NCBI GenBank assembly: GCA_024688365.1
Contig: JAILEG010000017.1
Span: forward strand, 1 to 64,000
Source: Prevotella sp.
GTDB lineage: Bacteria > Bacteroidota > Bacteroidia > Bacteroidales > Bacteroidaceae
Direction: 5' to 3'
Length of the DNA: 64,000 bases
Of the stretch, positions 9,323-18,454 are shown piece after piece; the first letter of the stretch is position 1; every line of letters begins with the position of its first letter. The notes under the pieces are model-generated. The model did no database searches. It was not told the origin of the DNA and saw only the letters and a program-made list of their open reading frames with translations. A program made the position numbers and the translations under genes.

Positions 9323-9787
9323 TTATTTATACTGGTTAATATCAATTGCCTTTGGCTTCTGAGCCTCCAGACCGTTGAGTTCCGTACCCTCGATAACGTA
9401 GAGGTTATCCAGCAGGTGACGGCCAAGAGGGCCTTTCGGAAGCATACCCTTGACAGCGTGGCGGATCATCTTGTCAACACCGTCCTTACGGGTACGGAGC
9501 TGAGCTGGAGTATTGAAACGCTGACCGCCTGGGTAACCAGTATAACGGGTGTAAACCTTATCAGTCTCCTTCTTACCGGAGAACACAACCTTGGCTGCGT
9601 TGATAATGATTACGTTGTCTCCACAGTCTACGTGCGGAGTGAAAGTTGGCTTGTACTTTCCGCGAAGCAGCTTGGCTACTTTGGAGCAAAGACGACCTAC
9701 AATCTGATCGCTGGCGTCAATAACGACCCACTCCTTCTTAGCTGTTTCCTTGTTTACGGAAATAGTCTTGTAACTTAAAGTGTCCAT
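9323..9787 (-). CDS. rplM: 50S ribosomal protein L13
   Basis: This is the large-subunit protein L13, 154 residues. It shows WVVIDASDQIVGRLCSKVAK followed by LLRGK, the strand HVDCGDNVIIINAAKV and the basic block RHAVKGMLPKGPLGR. It is the first gene of the rplM-rpsI-rpsB-tsf transcript. Its start is preceded by a leader of about 140 nt from the promoter at 9932-9939. Confidence 0.98.
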   Translation of the reverse strand: MDTLSYKTISVNKETAKKEWVVIDASDQIVGRLCSKVAKLLRGKYKPTFTPHVDCGDNVIIINAAKVVFSGKKETDKVYTRYTGYPGGQRFNTPAQLRTRKDGVDKMIRHAVKGMLPKGPLGRHLLDNLYVIEGTELNGLEAQKPKAIDINQYK

Positions 9788-9931
9788 TCTAAAAAATTAA
9801 TAATTTTACTACTAAAAAACGTTTTCTATTTTCACGACCGTGCTTGTCCTAACCATGCTGCCCGGCCAAAGACAGCACTATTAACACGAATCGTACGGGG
9901 TTCTAAGAGTGCCCCCATAATAATCGGACTG

Positions 9932-9939
9932 CAAAGATA
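9932..9939 (-). promoter_or_regulatory. -7 element for the rplM operon
   Basis: TATCTTTG followed by CAG on the minus strand matches the Bacteroidota -7 consensus TAnnTTTG. It is about 145 bp upstream of the rplM ATG. I do not see a clear -33 TTTG at the ideal spacing. Confidence 0.6.
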
Positions 9940-10054
9940 GTCATTTTCAACATTATACGGTATAGTGTCACCAACCCAACACAAAGAATTAGGATTATTT
10001 AACAACATTGAGAAAAAAGATGTCAAAAGATGATTCAGACATGAATAATTATCG

Positions 10055-10062
10055 TATATTTG
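10055..10062 (+). promoter_or_regulatory. -7 element for the GH85 gene
   Basis: TATATTTG followed by C matches TAnnTTTG on the plus strand. It lies about 190 bp upstream of the GH85 ATG, implying a long leader. No good -33 box is visible. Confidence 0.5.
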
Positions 10063-10250
10063 CACTGATTCAACTCAACTGCTCACCTGCTGCAGGGGCA
10101 AAACATGCAACTTTACGCTTCATGCGCCGCACTGCAGATTTAATTTACAAGTTACCCAACATCAAATATCAAACCTATTAATTATAGTTTTCACATTATT
10201 ATTTAATCTTCAAATCAATTAAACAATCAACTAACTTTAACTGAAACCGT

Positions 10251-13200
10251 ATGAAGAAAATCAAATTAGGCTTAGCCGTAGGACTTTCGTTCATCGCTAT
10301 GAACATCCACGGCCAAGAGTTCAAGTCTTCCTACATCCAACAGTGGGGACAGACTTACACCGACATGCAAAAAGCTGTAGACGGCTGGACTTGGGGACGC
10401 CAGGTAACATCCGATGACAACTTCTACATCTCACGTGTAAAGCCACATCGGCGTTTCTACAATGCAAACACACAGGTAAACAAACTCCTCAGCAGGGACA
10501 AAGACAAGCGGCTTATTGCGTGGCTGCCATTCGGAGACGAGGGTAAAAACGCACTGCCTGACGGAAAGTTCGACTCAGAAGTATTCTCCATGTGGTCATA
10601 CGTAGACCACTGGGGCGACTGGTCTGCACCATTAGGCCGTATTCCTGCTGCCTTAATGGACGTAGCCCACAAGAACGGTGTGGCTGTATCATCTGTATTA
10701 GGCATTCCCAATGCTTCTGTCACGCCCTGGAGCAACGAATATTTCTACAATTTCATGACCAACATATCCCAAATCGATCCTGCCACAATAGCTAATTTCA
10801 TGTACTATTATGGCATTGATGGTCTCGGATATAATTCAGAGTTCTACACATATGAAAACCTTGTGACCGACCTGCAGAAGATGCATGCCCACGTGGTGAA
10901 AGCTCTCAAAGAGAAAAACCCATTAGTTGAGAACGTCTGGTATGACGGAACTGGCGAAGACGGCGGCATTTACTTTGACCAGGGACTCGGTGTACACAAC
11001 AAGGCATGCTTCGGAGAAGGCGGAGACGAGAGATGTTCTCTCTTCTTCAACTACAATTCGGAGACCGACGACAACTATCAATCAACCGTGCAATATGCAA
11101 AGAACATGCACAGAGACCCGCTCTACATCTACCAAGGCATGAACATGCAGGGCGGACAGGCCGACAAATGGACTACCCTTGCCAAATGGCCTATCTCCAT
11201 TGGCCTGTGGGGTGCTCACGGTAAGAACATGTTCTGGCAGGACAGGGGCGAGAAAGGCTCTGACCCTGAGACCCAGCAGCAGAGCTACCTCATGGCTACC
11301 GAGCGTTGGTTCAGCAACGGGAACCGTAACCCGGCTAAGAAACAAGAACTTGTAAACAAACTCACTCACAATGTGGACAACACTGACTTCCACGGCATGT
11401 CGGCCCTCATGTCAGCCCGCAGTGCCCTGAGCTGGAATCTTGACGACGAGCCATTCGTCACACACTTCAACCTGGGCAACGGCAAGTTCTTCAACTGGAT
11501 GGGCAAGAGAGTAAACGACAGACAGTGGGCCAATGTTGGTGTACAGGACTATCTCCCGACATGGCGTTACTGGTTCTCAAGCAAACTGCTCGGCGGGGAC
11601 GCTTCTGACGTACCTGCAAACGGGCTCAGCGCGACCTTCACATGGAAGGATGCCTACGTTGGAGGCTCAACCATGCAGATTGAAGGATCGGCAAACGACG
11701 AATACCTGCATCTCTTCAAGACCAAGTATGCCTTGAAAGAAGGTGACAGGATAACCCTGACCTATAAGCTCGTGAGCGGAAAGGCTGACATGAACCTTGT
11801 ACTCACCGCCGACGGAGCGGAGAATATGGCTGTGAACGAAGACGGCTTCAAAGCCATGACAACCGAACTGGAGGCTGACGGGGAAGAATGGATAACCAAG
11901 ACTTTCACCGTAGGACAGGGGCTTGCTGGCAAAGAACTGGCACTCATCGCACTGCATTTCCGGAACGCTTCAGGCATGAAGCTTTACCTCGGCGAGTTTT
12001 CCATCGTACGCGAAGGTCAGAACACCACTACCCCTGCAAAGCCGAAGAATCTCAAAGGAGAGCTGCTTGCCTACAACGGCAATGGCGTGGATGCCAAGCT
12101 CACCTTTGACATGCAGAACAGCAAGCCGGAGGGAGAGCCATGCTACAATACCGATGTGAACACATCAGTCTTCAAGCTCTATGCGCAACAGGAAGGCGGC
12201 AGCGAGCAGCTCATCGGCATCACCACCTCATGGGCAGGATTGTTCTATGCTATCCCGGTAGACGTTGCTGACATAAACAACGTGAAGGTACGCCTCGGTG
12301 TACGTGCTGTCTCACAGGACATGAAAACCGAGTCAGACATTGCCTGGACCGACTTCATGCAGGCTACAGGCTACGTCTATAACGATGATATCGAAATAAG
12401 TCAACCAGTCATCAAGCCTGGAGAAGATTTCAGCATCAGATTCGTTGACAAGAACCACGAGGATGGTGAATGGACCATCACCGACGCTGAGGGTGCGGAA
12501 ATAACGACAGGAAATGGCAAGAGTATCAAAGTTGAAGGTGGTCTGCCCTCAGTAGGCATGTACACCCTCAAGCTAAAGAGTGCCTATGGCACAGACCGGG
12601 CTGAGACCGGGCGCATATTCAAGGATTTCATAGCCATCTCAGGCGAAGAGGTCGGGGCCATGCCAAAGATTCTCACCCTCACCGCCAACGATAAGGAAGC
12701 CGACATCACAGTAGCGCAGAACACAGCTGTGGCACTCGCCTACACTGGCAAGAAGGCTGACGGCATCGTCTCACGCGGCATGAAGATGGAAGAGAAGCCT
12801 GTAGGCATACTGGCATCCAAGATGGGAATGGATAAACTTTCATCAACTGACTGGACTATCTCCTTCTGGGTGAAGTTCAACAGCATAGACGGTAACATGC
12901 AGATGGTAGACCTCCGTTCAGGAACGGCTGGCTGGCCATTCAACAACTGGGGAACCATCTGGAGTTCTTTCTGGCAGAAGGAAAAGATGTTCAACGTTAC
13001 GATACGTGAGAGGATGGGCAACGGCAGCCCAGAGTATCAACAGAACTGGACTGTAGATTTCAGCCCCAAGGCATGGTATCACATAGCCCTGACCTTTACA
13101 AACACAAGTACCGGAACTGTGCCCCGGCTCTTCATCAATGGCAAAGCAGCCACGCCGCTGAGCTGGAAGTATAATGGCCAATCCGGAACAGGACTCAACT

Positions 13201-14015
13201 CGAATGGCATCGATTGCTACGCATGGCGATATGACAACATGCTCCTGCTCGGTGTCGGCCGTGGCGGTACAAGTCCGATTCCAGGATGGAACGGTACCAT
13301 TGATGACGTGAAGTTCTTTGACACAGCCCTCAACGAGGAAGCCGTAGCCAAGACGATGAGTTCAAACGACACTAATGAAGGTCATCTGAGGGGCTATTGG
13401 GACTTTGAGACTGATGCTGCCGACGACTTCTATTTTGCAAGCAAGGGACAAGACACAAGTATCCCTCTGGCACATGGAGAAATGGTGAAGGGAGAGGCAG
13501 AAGGGAGTGAGAGATTCTCCGCAACGGCTCCCAAATACGATGCTGGCAGCGTTTATTGCGTGGGCAGCGTTTACAAAGTAGTCACCAAACCCTCCTGGAA
13601 GACCAGCAAGGCCACCATCACCGAAAGCAACGGTACTGACACAGAAGGCTCTGCCAAGGTTGCCTACAAACAGGATGGCATGTATGACATCACCCTTACC
13701 CTTGAGAACTCGTACGGGAAGGACACCCGGACATTCACAAAGATAACTGTGGATTCCTCAACAGGCATCAATGACACCAAAGCTGGCGAGCTGCGTACTT
13801 ACACCGCAGGTGAGGAAGTACTCATTGAATGTGCCGAGAATGGCAGCTACACATTCAGCGTATTCGACCTTGCCGGGCAGGCCATCATCTCCAAGACATT
13901 TGCCATGAGTGGCGGCAACACAGCCCACCTGCACCTCCCTAAAGCAGGTGTCTATCTGCTCAAGGTGAAGAAGGACGGCAAGATGCTGCGCACCATTAAG
14001 TTCCTGAGAAAATAA
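10251..14015 (+). CDS. Secreted GH85 endo-beta-N-acetylglucosaminidase with T9SS sorting tail
   Basis: GH85 enzymes cut the GlcNAc-beta-1,4-GlcNAc core of N-glycans. The 1254-residue protein has a signal peptide (residues 1-22) and a catalytic barrel opening with YIQQWGQTYTDMQKAVDGW. The catalytic pair sits in GYNSEF, Asn195 and Glu197, matching the Asn-x-Glu arrangement of the family. A beta-rich middle region follows, then a LamG/concanavalin-like module at about 830-1050 (WTISFWVKF, WYHIALTF, GTIDDVKFFDTAL). A C-terminal type IX sorting domain contains VFDLAGQAIISK and GVYLLKVKKDGK. It is likely exported by the secretion machinery whose sortase is encoded at 2.4-6 kb. It is flanked by its own promoter and a strong terminator, so monocistronic. 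Confidence 0.88.
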   Translation: MKKIKLGLAVGLSFIAMNIHGQEFKSSYIQQWGQTYTDMQKAVDGWTWGRQVTSDDNFYISRVKPHRRFYNANTQVNKLLSRDKDKRLIAWLPFGDEGKNALPDGKFDSEVFSMWSYVDHWGDWSAPLGRIPAALMDVAHKNGVAVSSVLGIPNASVTPWSNEYFYNFMTNISQIDPATIANFMYYYGIDGLGYNSEFYTYENLVTDLQKMHAHVVKALKEKNPLVENVWYDGTGEDGGIYFDQGLGVHNKACFGEGGDERCSLFFNYNSETDDNYQSTVQYAKNMHRDPLYIYQGMNMQGGQADKWTTLAKWPISIGLWGAHGKNMFWQDRGEKGSDPETQQQSYLMATERWFSNGNRNPAKKQELVNKLTHNVDNTDFHGMSALMSARSALSWNLDDEPFVTHFNLGNGKFFNWMGKRVNDRQWANVGVQDYLPTWRYWFSSKLLGGDASDVPANGLSATFTWKDAYVGGSTMQIEGSANDEYLHLFKTKYALKEGDRITLTYKLVSGKADMNLVLTADGAENMAVNEDGFKAMTTELEADGEEWITKTFTVGQGLAGKELALIALHFRNASGMKLYLGEFSIVREGQNTTTPAKPKNLKGELLAYNGNGVDAKLTFDMQNSKPEGEPCYNTDVNTSVFKLYAQQEGGSEQLIGITTSWAGLFYAIPVDVADINNVKVRLGVRAVSQDMKTESDIAWTDFMQATGYVYNDDIEISQPVIKPGEDFSIRFVDKNHEDGEWTITDAEGAEITTGNGKSIKVEGGLPSVGMYTLKLKSAYGTDRAETGRIFKDFIAISGEEVGAMPKILTLTANDKEADITVAQNTAVALAYTGKKADGIVSRGMKMEEKPVGILASKMGMDKLSSTDWTISFWVKFNSIDGNMQMVDLRSGTAGWPFNNWGTIWSSFWQKEKMFNVTIRERMGNGSPEYQQNWTVDFSPKAWYHIALTFTNTSTGTVPRLFINGKAATPLSWKYNGQSGTGLNSNGIDCYAWRYDNMLLLGVGRGGTSPIPGWNGTIDDVKFFDTALNEEAVAKTMSSNDTNEGHLRGYWDFETDAADDFYFASKGQDTSIPLAHGEMVKGEAEGSERFSATAPKYDAGSVYCVGSVYKVVTKPSWKTSKATITESNGTDTEGSAKVAYKQDGMYDITLTLENSYGKDTRTFTKITVDSSTGINDTKAGELRTYTAGEEVLIECAENGSYTFSVFDLAGQAIISKTFAMSGGNTAHLHLPKAGVYLLKVKKDGKMLRTIKFLRK

Positions 14016-14027
14016 GCATACATAGCT

Positions 14028-14076
14028 ATCACCCCCATGACATTGGTACACGCCAAGAAGTCATGGGGGTGATTTC
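14028..14076 (+). terminator. Terminator after the GH85 gene
   Basis: A perfect 14-bp inverted repeat ATCACCCCCATGAC/GTCATGGGGGTGAT with an 18-nt loop starts 12 bp after the stop codon. It is followed by a weak T-rich tail (TTCCTTATAT). Confidence 0.8.
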
Positions 14077-14366
14077 CTTATATAGCCACCTGACTGCGGA
14101 AAACACGTATACAGAGTAAGACCTCAGAGAAACTATCACCTGAGACCTCTGCAAAAATTCCATATAGCACCCAAGCATAAGACCTCCCAACAGGAGAGAT
14201 AACACAAATGTCATCCTAAGATAATTGGAACACTTCAGCAAAGTATGATGATAAAGATAGTTTTTCGTATGGCGGAGCGTGTTTTCTCTTTTTTGTTATA
14301 ACAATACAAGTAATAGAACTGAATGTAAATAAAACTTATCTTTTTTCATAGTTTGTTTATCTTCAG
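14077..14366. other. Intergenic region without a recognised element
   Basis: This stretch lies between the GH85 terminator and the stop of the minus-strand cytolysin-like gene. It is AT-rich towards the right. I searched all frames downstream of the truncated cytolysin-like gene for its missing C-terminal part and found none. A 70-codon minus-strand frame here overlaps the terminator and is not convincing. Confidence 0.5.
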
Positions 14367-15356
14367 TTATTCCATATTCACACTATGTCTGAGGCTTACA
14401 AGAGAGAAAGTCCTGACAGAACAGGCATTACAGTATATTGGGTATATAGGCTGACTGACGATCCTGTCTGTACATTCATTGACAAGATTATACCCGCCAG
14501 ACACAACATGGGGGACGCAGTTTTGCGTAAAAGTTATAACATGTGCGGTAATCTTATCCAGCTCTTCATGTTCTGACATCGACAGATTTCCACCATCGAG
14601 GAGTTTATTCACCAACCTTTTATCATGCGGGCTATTCGTCTCAACAACAAGAAAGCCCTTCCTGCCATAGGTTACGGAAGCTATGTAATCATACTTATCA
14701 GTTCCTATAGGATCCTCTTTTAGAAGATGGCCTGTTTCAGGATAATCCATTGATACAGGTATAAGTTCTTGAAAGAATGAATACAGCAACAGCTTTGTCT
14801 TGTTTTTACGGCTGGTCTTATATGATTCATGAAGAATAATAGAGTCTAAACTTAAAGCATAGTTTGCTTCAGCAAACAGATGCAAAGATTTATAGGATTC
14901 AAAAGACTCCGCCGTGTAAGAAACCGCACCACTCTGCATGGTTTCCTGAGGAAGTTTAGCAAAGAAGTTGTATGTGTTATTCCACGAAGGTATAAATTTT
15001 TGATAATACAATTCTCCATTATATAACAGGCTGACCTCAACCTCATTATACTCTGGGTTCTTCAAAGAAATCAAATCAGTCACATCAGACTTATCTTCAT
15101 TTATAACATTTCCTACAAAGACCGTCTTATAATTCTGTTCAACAACGGGTATATCGCTCATCCAATAAGTATATATGGCAGCCTTAATCGTATCACGTTC
15201 ATGTGCAGTACTATCAAGTTCAACCTTGCTTGTATCAATGTTTATAACATTTTGAGGTACATCATCATGCCCACAAGAATACGCAATAAACAAAAAAAAG
15301 CATATCATCAATATCAACGTGCGGTGTGGATATCGCTTTTCTTCTATTTCACTCAT
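14367..15356 (-). CDS. Truncated lipoprotein resembling cholesterol-dependent cytolysins
   Basis: The 329-residue product has a lipoprotein signal ending FIAYSCGHDD (lipidated Cys28). Its body resembles the thiol-activated cytolysin family. A segment VFVGNVINE...EVEVSLLYNG (79-114) corresponds to the YPGAL...ISIDLPG region, SYTAESFESYKSLHLF (146-161) to the SYSES block and LLLYSFFQELIPVSMDYPET (189-208) to the YKQIFYTVS block. ASVTYGRKGFLVVETNS (226-242) corresponds to the hallmark VSNVAYGRTIYVKLETTSS. Family members have about 470-500 residues. This one stops near the middle of domain 3 after QPIYPIY (302-308), lacking the rest and all of the membrane-binding domain 4 with its tryptophan-rich loop. 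It may be a decayed gene or a repurposed surface protein. It is much more AT-rich than its neighbours, suggesting acquisition. This is an assignment by eye. Confidence 0.6.
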   Translation of the reverse strand: MSEIEEKRYPHRTLILMICFFLFIAYSCGHDDVPQNVINIDTSKVELDSTAHERDTIKAAIYTYWMSDIPVVEQNYKTVFVGNVINEDKSDVTDLISLKNPEYNEVEVSLLYNGELYYQKFIPSWNNTYNFFAKLPQETMQSGAVSYTAESFESYKSLHLFAEANYALSLDSIILHESYKTSRKNKTKLLLYSFFQELIPVSMDYPETGHLLKEDPIGTDKYDYIASVTYGRKGFLVVETNSPHDKRLVNKLLDGGNLSMSEHEELDKITAHVITFTQNCVPHVVSGGYNLVNECTDRIVSQPIYPIYCNACSVRTFSLVSLRHSVNME

Positions 15357-15846
15357 TTGTAAACTCCTTGAAAGATTAAAGGTTCTAAATTATTGCCAGT
15401 GCCAATATGGAGTGCAGGTTACGGTTTATAGCCATCACGTCTACATGGTTTGTGGGTGTAAAGGTAATAATTTCAAGAAAAAAGATCACATAAACCAACA
15501 CAATATAAAACATTTTTTAACGCACCTGATTGCTTCTTGTCCTTGACAGGCCCGGCGAATCTTTAGGTATTCTCCGATTATTCAAGCCAAAAATCGACCT
15601 ACAAGAAAGCTGACGAAGAAGAATAACACAAATGACAGCTACATTTGATGAGAAAAAATGTGGAAAACTTGCAAGTTTAATATTTTATACATACATTTGC
15701 GCCTCGGTGCCGGACCGAGCGTTATTCTTGCCTGCAGCCCATGAGCAACGAGACTGCCACGAGTGCCAGCCCTGTACGTCAGTAGCATAGGGCTTTAATA
15801 TTCATCTTACCATCATATACTTGCTGCAATCTAAAAACCAACAACT
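15357..15846. other. Divergent intergenic region, cytolysin-like gene / subtilase
   Basis: A 490-bp AT-rich gap. The right half holds the subtilase promoter (15669-15699) and its leader. The leader starts with a CTCGGT/ACCGAG hairpin near the expected transcription start and contains AGCCCT/AGGGCT with a 15-nt loop followed by TTTAATATT around 15771-15805. The left half has no clear promoter for the minus-strand gene beyond a poor TACCTTTA. Confidence 0.45.
15669..15699 (+). promoter_or_regulatory. Promoter of the subtilase gene
   Basis: A -33 TTG (15669-15671), a 20-bp spacer and the -7 TACATTTG (15692-15699) fit the Bacteroidota housekeeping promoter. The ATG is about 150 bp downstream. 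Confidence 0.7.
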
Positions 15847-18054
15847 ATGACAAATGTATTACGAAACATGTTGTGCCTTGCATTGCTGGCTGTATCACTG
15901 TCAGCAAATGCCCAGATGACCAATTACACGAAGAGCTTTCTAAGACAGCACAAGTCCCATGCTGGCCCTGCTGCGCCATCACGACTAAAGGTGAGACGAT
16001 ATGTAACAACGTATACCAACGAGAACAATGCAGAGACAACAACATGCTTCGTGACCGCCCCCAACGTGGCGGAGGAAGAAATCAGCTCGCACGGCGGAGT
16101 CATAACTTCCGTAGTGGGCGGTCAGATGATTATCGTCATACCCATAGACAGCATAGAGTCGCTGGCAAAAGTGAAAGGTATCACCAAGATTGATGTATCA
16201 AGACCGCTACACAAGAAGACTGACAAGGCCCGCGCTCTGACACAGGTGGAGGATGTTTACTCACTCTCACCAGCAGCTGCGGCAGCTGGGCTGGACAAGA
16301 AATATGACGGTACTGGTGTAGTCATCGGAGTCATCGACACCGGCATTGAATTCAACCACCGCGCATTCCAGGACAACCAAGGCAAGACGAGGCTTAAAGC
16401 TGTCTACTTGCCTAATGCCACGAAAGCCAATGGCGGCACGAAGAAAACCATCGATGGGAAACAGATGATAGGCTATGAGTACACGACCGACGAGCAGATA
16501 AAGAGGCTCACTTATGATGTCAAAGAGGAGTCGCACGGCACACACACCGCAAGCACAGCTGCCGGCAGTCGCGTCACCACCACCGGACTGTCATCCAACG
16601 TCACCTACAGCGGCATGGCGCCCAATGCTGACCTCATCCTCTGCGGTCTGGGAAAGGAACTGTCTAACGCTGCCGTGGCCGCCTCAGCACTCTATATCGC
16701 CAACTACGCAAAGGAGCATCACCAACCATGCGTCATCAGCATAAGCCTGGGAGACAACATGGGACCGCATGACGGCACTTCCACCTCAACGAAGGTATAT
16801 GACCAGATAGCACAGGACTATGGAGCCATCATCCTGTTGGCTACAGGCAACGAGGCCGAGAATAAGATATTCATTTCCAAGGAGCTTGCAGCTGACAGCG
16901 ACTACGTGGGCACCATACTGGGCCCTGGCCCTTACGCGGAGTACGACTACACTGACGCAGCCATAATCGGCGGTGCTGACATTTGGAACAGCACCAGCGA
17001 CTCTCTGGCTGTGTCATTCGTCGTTTTTGACGGCAATCTGAACATCGTCTATACCAGTCCACGCATATACAACGGGGAGGTTGACACGCAAGAACTGGCA
17101 AGATATTTCAACGCCGCCACACTTGACAACATTGACAACACCCTTACACAAAGCATCACTGTGCAGGGAGGGGTTGACAGTGACAACAAACGCTACAACC
17201 TCTACGTTGAGGCTACCCTTGGAGGAAGCGATGACGGGCACGAATTAGGAATGCTTGTCTATGGCAAGAGCGGCAACAAGATAACGATGTGGAACGATGG
17301 ATATTCGACGGCTTTCTCAGGATATGCCGATGAAGACACACGATACACATTCAGCAATGGGGACGGTTCCTGCTCCATCTGTGATGACGTGACAGGACAG
17401 AACACTATCAGCGTGGGGGCCTATGCCTCACGGGCCACAGTACCCGTAGGCTATGGCAGGGAGACCGAGAACATGGACAACGGAGGCCTGCAAGAACAGG
17501 ACATCGCGTCATTCTCCAGCTATGGCACCGACTTCCAAGGAGACACCCATCCGTTCGTGGCAGCACCAGGACACGCAGTCGTTGCGGCAATCAACCGTTA
17601 CGACCGGGAGTCATGGCACGTTTCTTCTGGCGAGACATCACCTGCGGCCTATCGCCACAAGCTCACGAGCAACACGTACGACTATTGGGCATACATGAGC
17701 GGCACCTCAATGGCCACGCCGCTGGCCGCTGGAATAGTCGCCCTGTACCTGCAGGCCGACCACACGCTTGATGTGGACAGAGTGAAGGAGGTCATACGAA
17801 ATAGTGCAGACACTGACAACTTCACGCAATCGAGCAAAACCGGCAGCCGTTTCGGTACCGGGAAGATAAATGCCCTCAAGGGTATCCAGTATATTCTGCG
17901 ACATGCCAATGTGGATGGTATCACTGAAATTGACACAGCATCAGACCGCAATAGCCAGACTGACAGGATATATAATCTTCAAGGACAACAATTGCGACAG
18001 CTCCAGAGAGGTATCAATATCGTAAATGGCAAGAAAGTGATCAGACGTTACTAA
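15847..18054 (+). CDS. Exported subtilisin-like serine protease (S8)
   Basis: This is a secreted or surface peptidase of 735 residues. A signal peptide ends SLSANAQ. A propeptide-like stretch of about 120 residues precedes the S8 domain. The triad is complete: Asp164 in GVIDTGIEFNH, His230 in SHGTHTAS and Ser621 in SGTSMATPLAAG. A long insertion of about 250 residues separates the His and Ser parts, as in C5a-peptidase and cucumisin-type subtilases. The C-terminus ends with IYNLQGQQLRQLQRGINIVN followed by GKKVIRRY, a short tail motif frequent in Prevotella exported proteins and unlike the longer sorting domain of the GH85 enzyme. It has its own promoter and terminator. Confidence 0.93.
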   Translation: MTNVLRNMLCLALLAVSLSANAQMTNYTKSFLRQHKSHAGPAAPSRLKVRRYVTTYTNENNAETTTCFVTAPNVAEEEISSHGGVITSVVGGQMIIVIPIDSIESLAKVKGITKIDVSRPLHKKTDKARALTQVEDVYSLSPAAAAAGLDKKYDGTGVVIGVIDTGIEFNHRAFQDNQGKTRLKAVYLPNATKANGGTKKTIDGKQMIGYEYTTDEQIKRLTYDVKEESHGTHTASTAAGSRVTTTGLSSNVTYSGMAPNADLILCGLGKELSNAAVAASALYIANYAKEHHQPCVISISLGDNMGPHDGTSTSTKVYDQIAQDYGAIILLATGNEAENKIFISKELAADSDYVGTILGPGPYAEYDYTDAAIIGGADIWNSTSDSLAVSFVVFDGNLNIVYTSPRIYNGEVDTQELARYFNAATLDNIDNTLTQSITVQGGVDSDNKRYNLYVEATLGGSDDGHELGMLVYGKSGNKITMWNDGYSTAFSGYADEDTRYTFSNGDGSCSICDDVTGQNTISVGAYASRATVPVGYGRETENMDNGGLQEQDIASFSSYGTDFQGDTHPFVAAPGHAVVAAINRYDRESWHVSSGETSPAAYRHKLTSNTYDYWAYMSGTSMATPLAAGIVALYLQADHTLDVDRVKEVIRNSADTDNFTQSSKTGSRFGTGKINALKGIQYILRHANVDGITEIDTASDRNSQTDRIYNLQGQQLRQLQRGINIVNGKKVIRRY

Positions 18055-18115
18055 TTGGCAGTCATGACCCTATAAACAAACAGGTCCTTCACAAGGGAGA
18101 CCTGCGCATAAAGCA

Positions 18116-18160
18116 AGACTCCACGATGGCCGCTTTCCGGCTATCGTGGAGTCTGTCTTT
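18116..18160 (+). terminator. Terminator after the subtilase gene
   Basis: AGACTCCACGAT-GCC pairs with GGC-ATCGTGGAGTCT with one internal mismatch and a 7-nt loop, followed by GTCTTT. Confidence 0.85.
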
Positions 18161-18454
18161 AAGGCATCGGCCAGGCACGAATCCCCCAGGGGCGGATCTC
18201 AGCAGTTTATTATAAAGATTGCTTTTCCGTGAAAACACAGATGCTGTCAGTTGATATCCATTACCGTCACACACCTTCTATCCCTATGACAAACAGCACC
18301 ACGCAAATATTAAATTACTGACATTCAAGCCAAAAAAGGTGAAAAAGAGAACTGTATCAGAGCTTTTTCCTTACTTTTGCAATTTGGAGAGACACTGGAA
18401 ACCTGTCTCCCGAACCTAACACATCAGCAACAATCAAAAAAATAAAAATTTCAG
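18161..18454. other. Leader and promoter region of the lactonase gene
   Basis: This region contains a -7-like TACTTTTG at 18372-18379 (plus strand) without an evident -33 box. A short hairpin GAGACA/TGTCTC with a 9-nt loop lies around 18387-18407 in the leader. An AT-rich purine stretch precedes the ATG at 18455. Nothing else is recognised. Confidence 0.5.

Larger units (their letters stand above)
9788..10250. other. Divergent intergenic region rplM / GH85
   Basis: A 463-bp gap between two divergent genes holds a promoter on each strand (listed separately). The rplM-side leader has limited pairing potential (GGGG/CCCC around 9895-9916 and GTGCTG/CAGCA around 9857-9881) and could be an L13-type regulatory leader. 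The GH85-side leader is about 185 nt and ends in a purine-poor, AT-rich stretch before the ATG. No other coding frame is credible. Confidence 0.5.

Noticed and set aside
14029..14241. 70-codon minus-strand frame between the GH85 and cytolysin-like genes
   Set aside because: It ends inside the perfect GH85 terminator hairpin and has no promoter; the hydrophobic start looks fortuitous.
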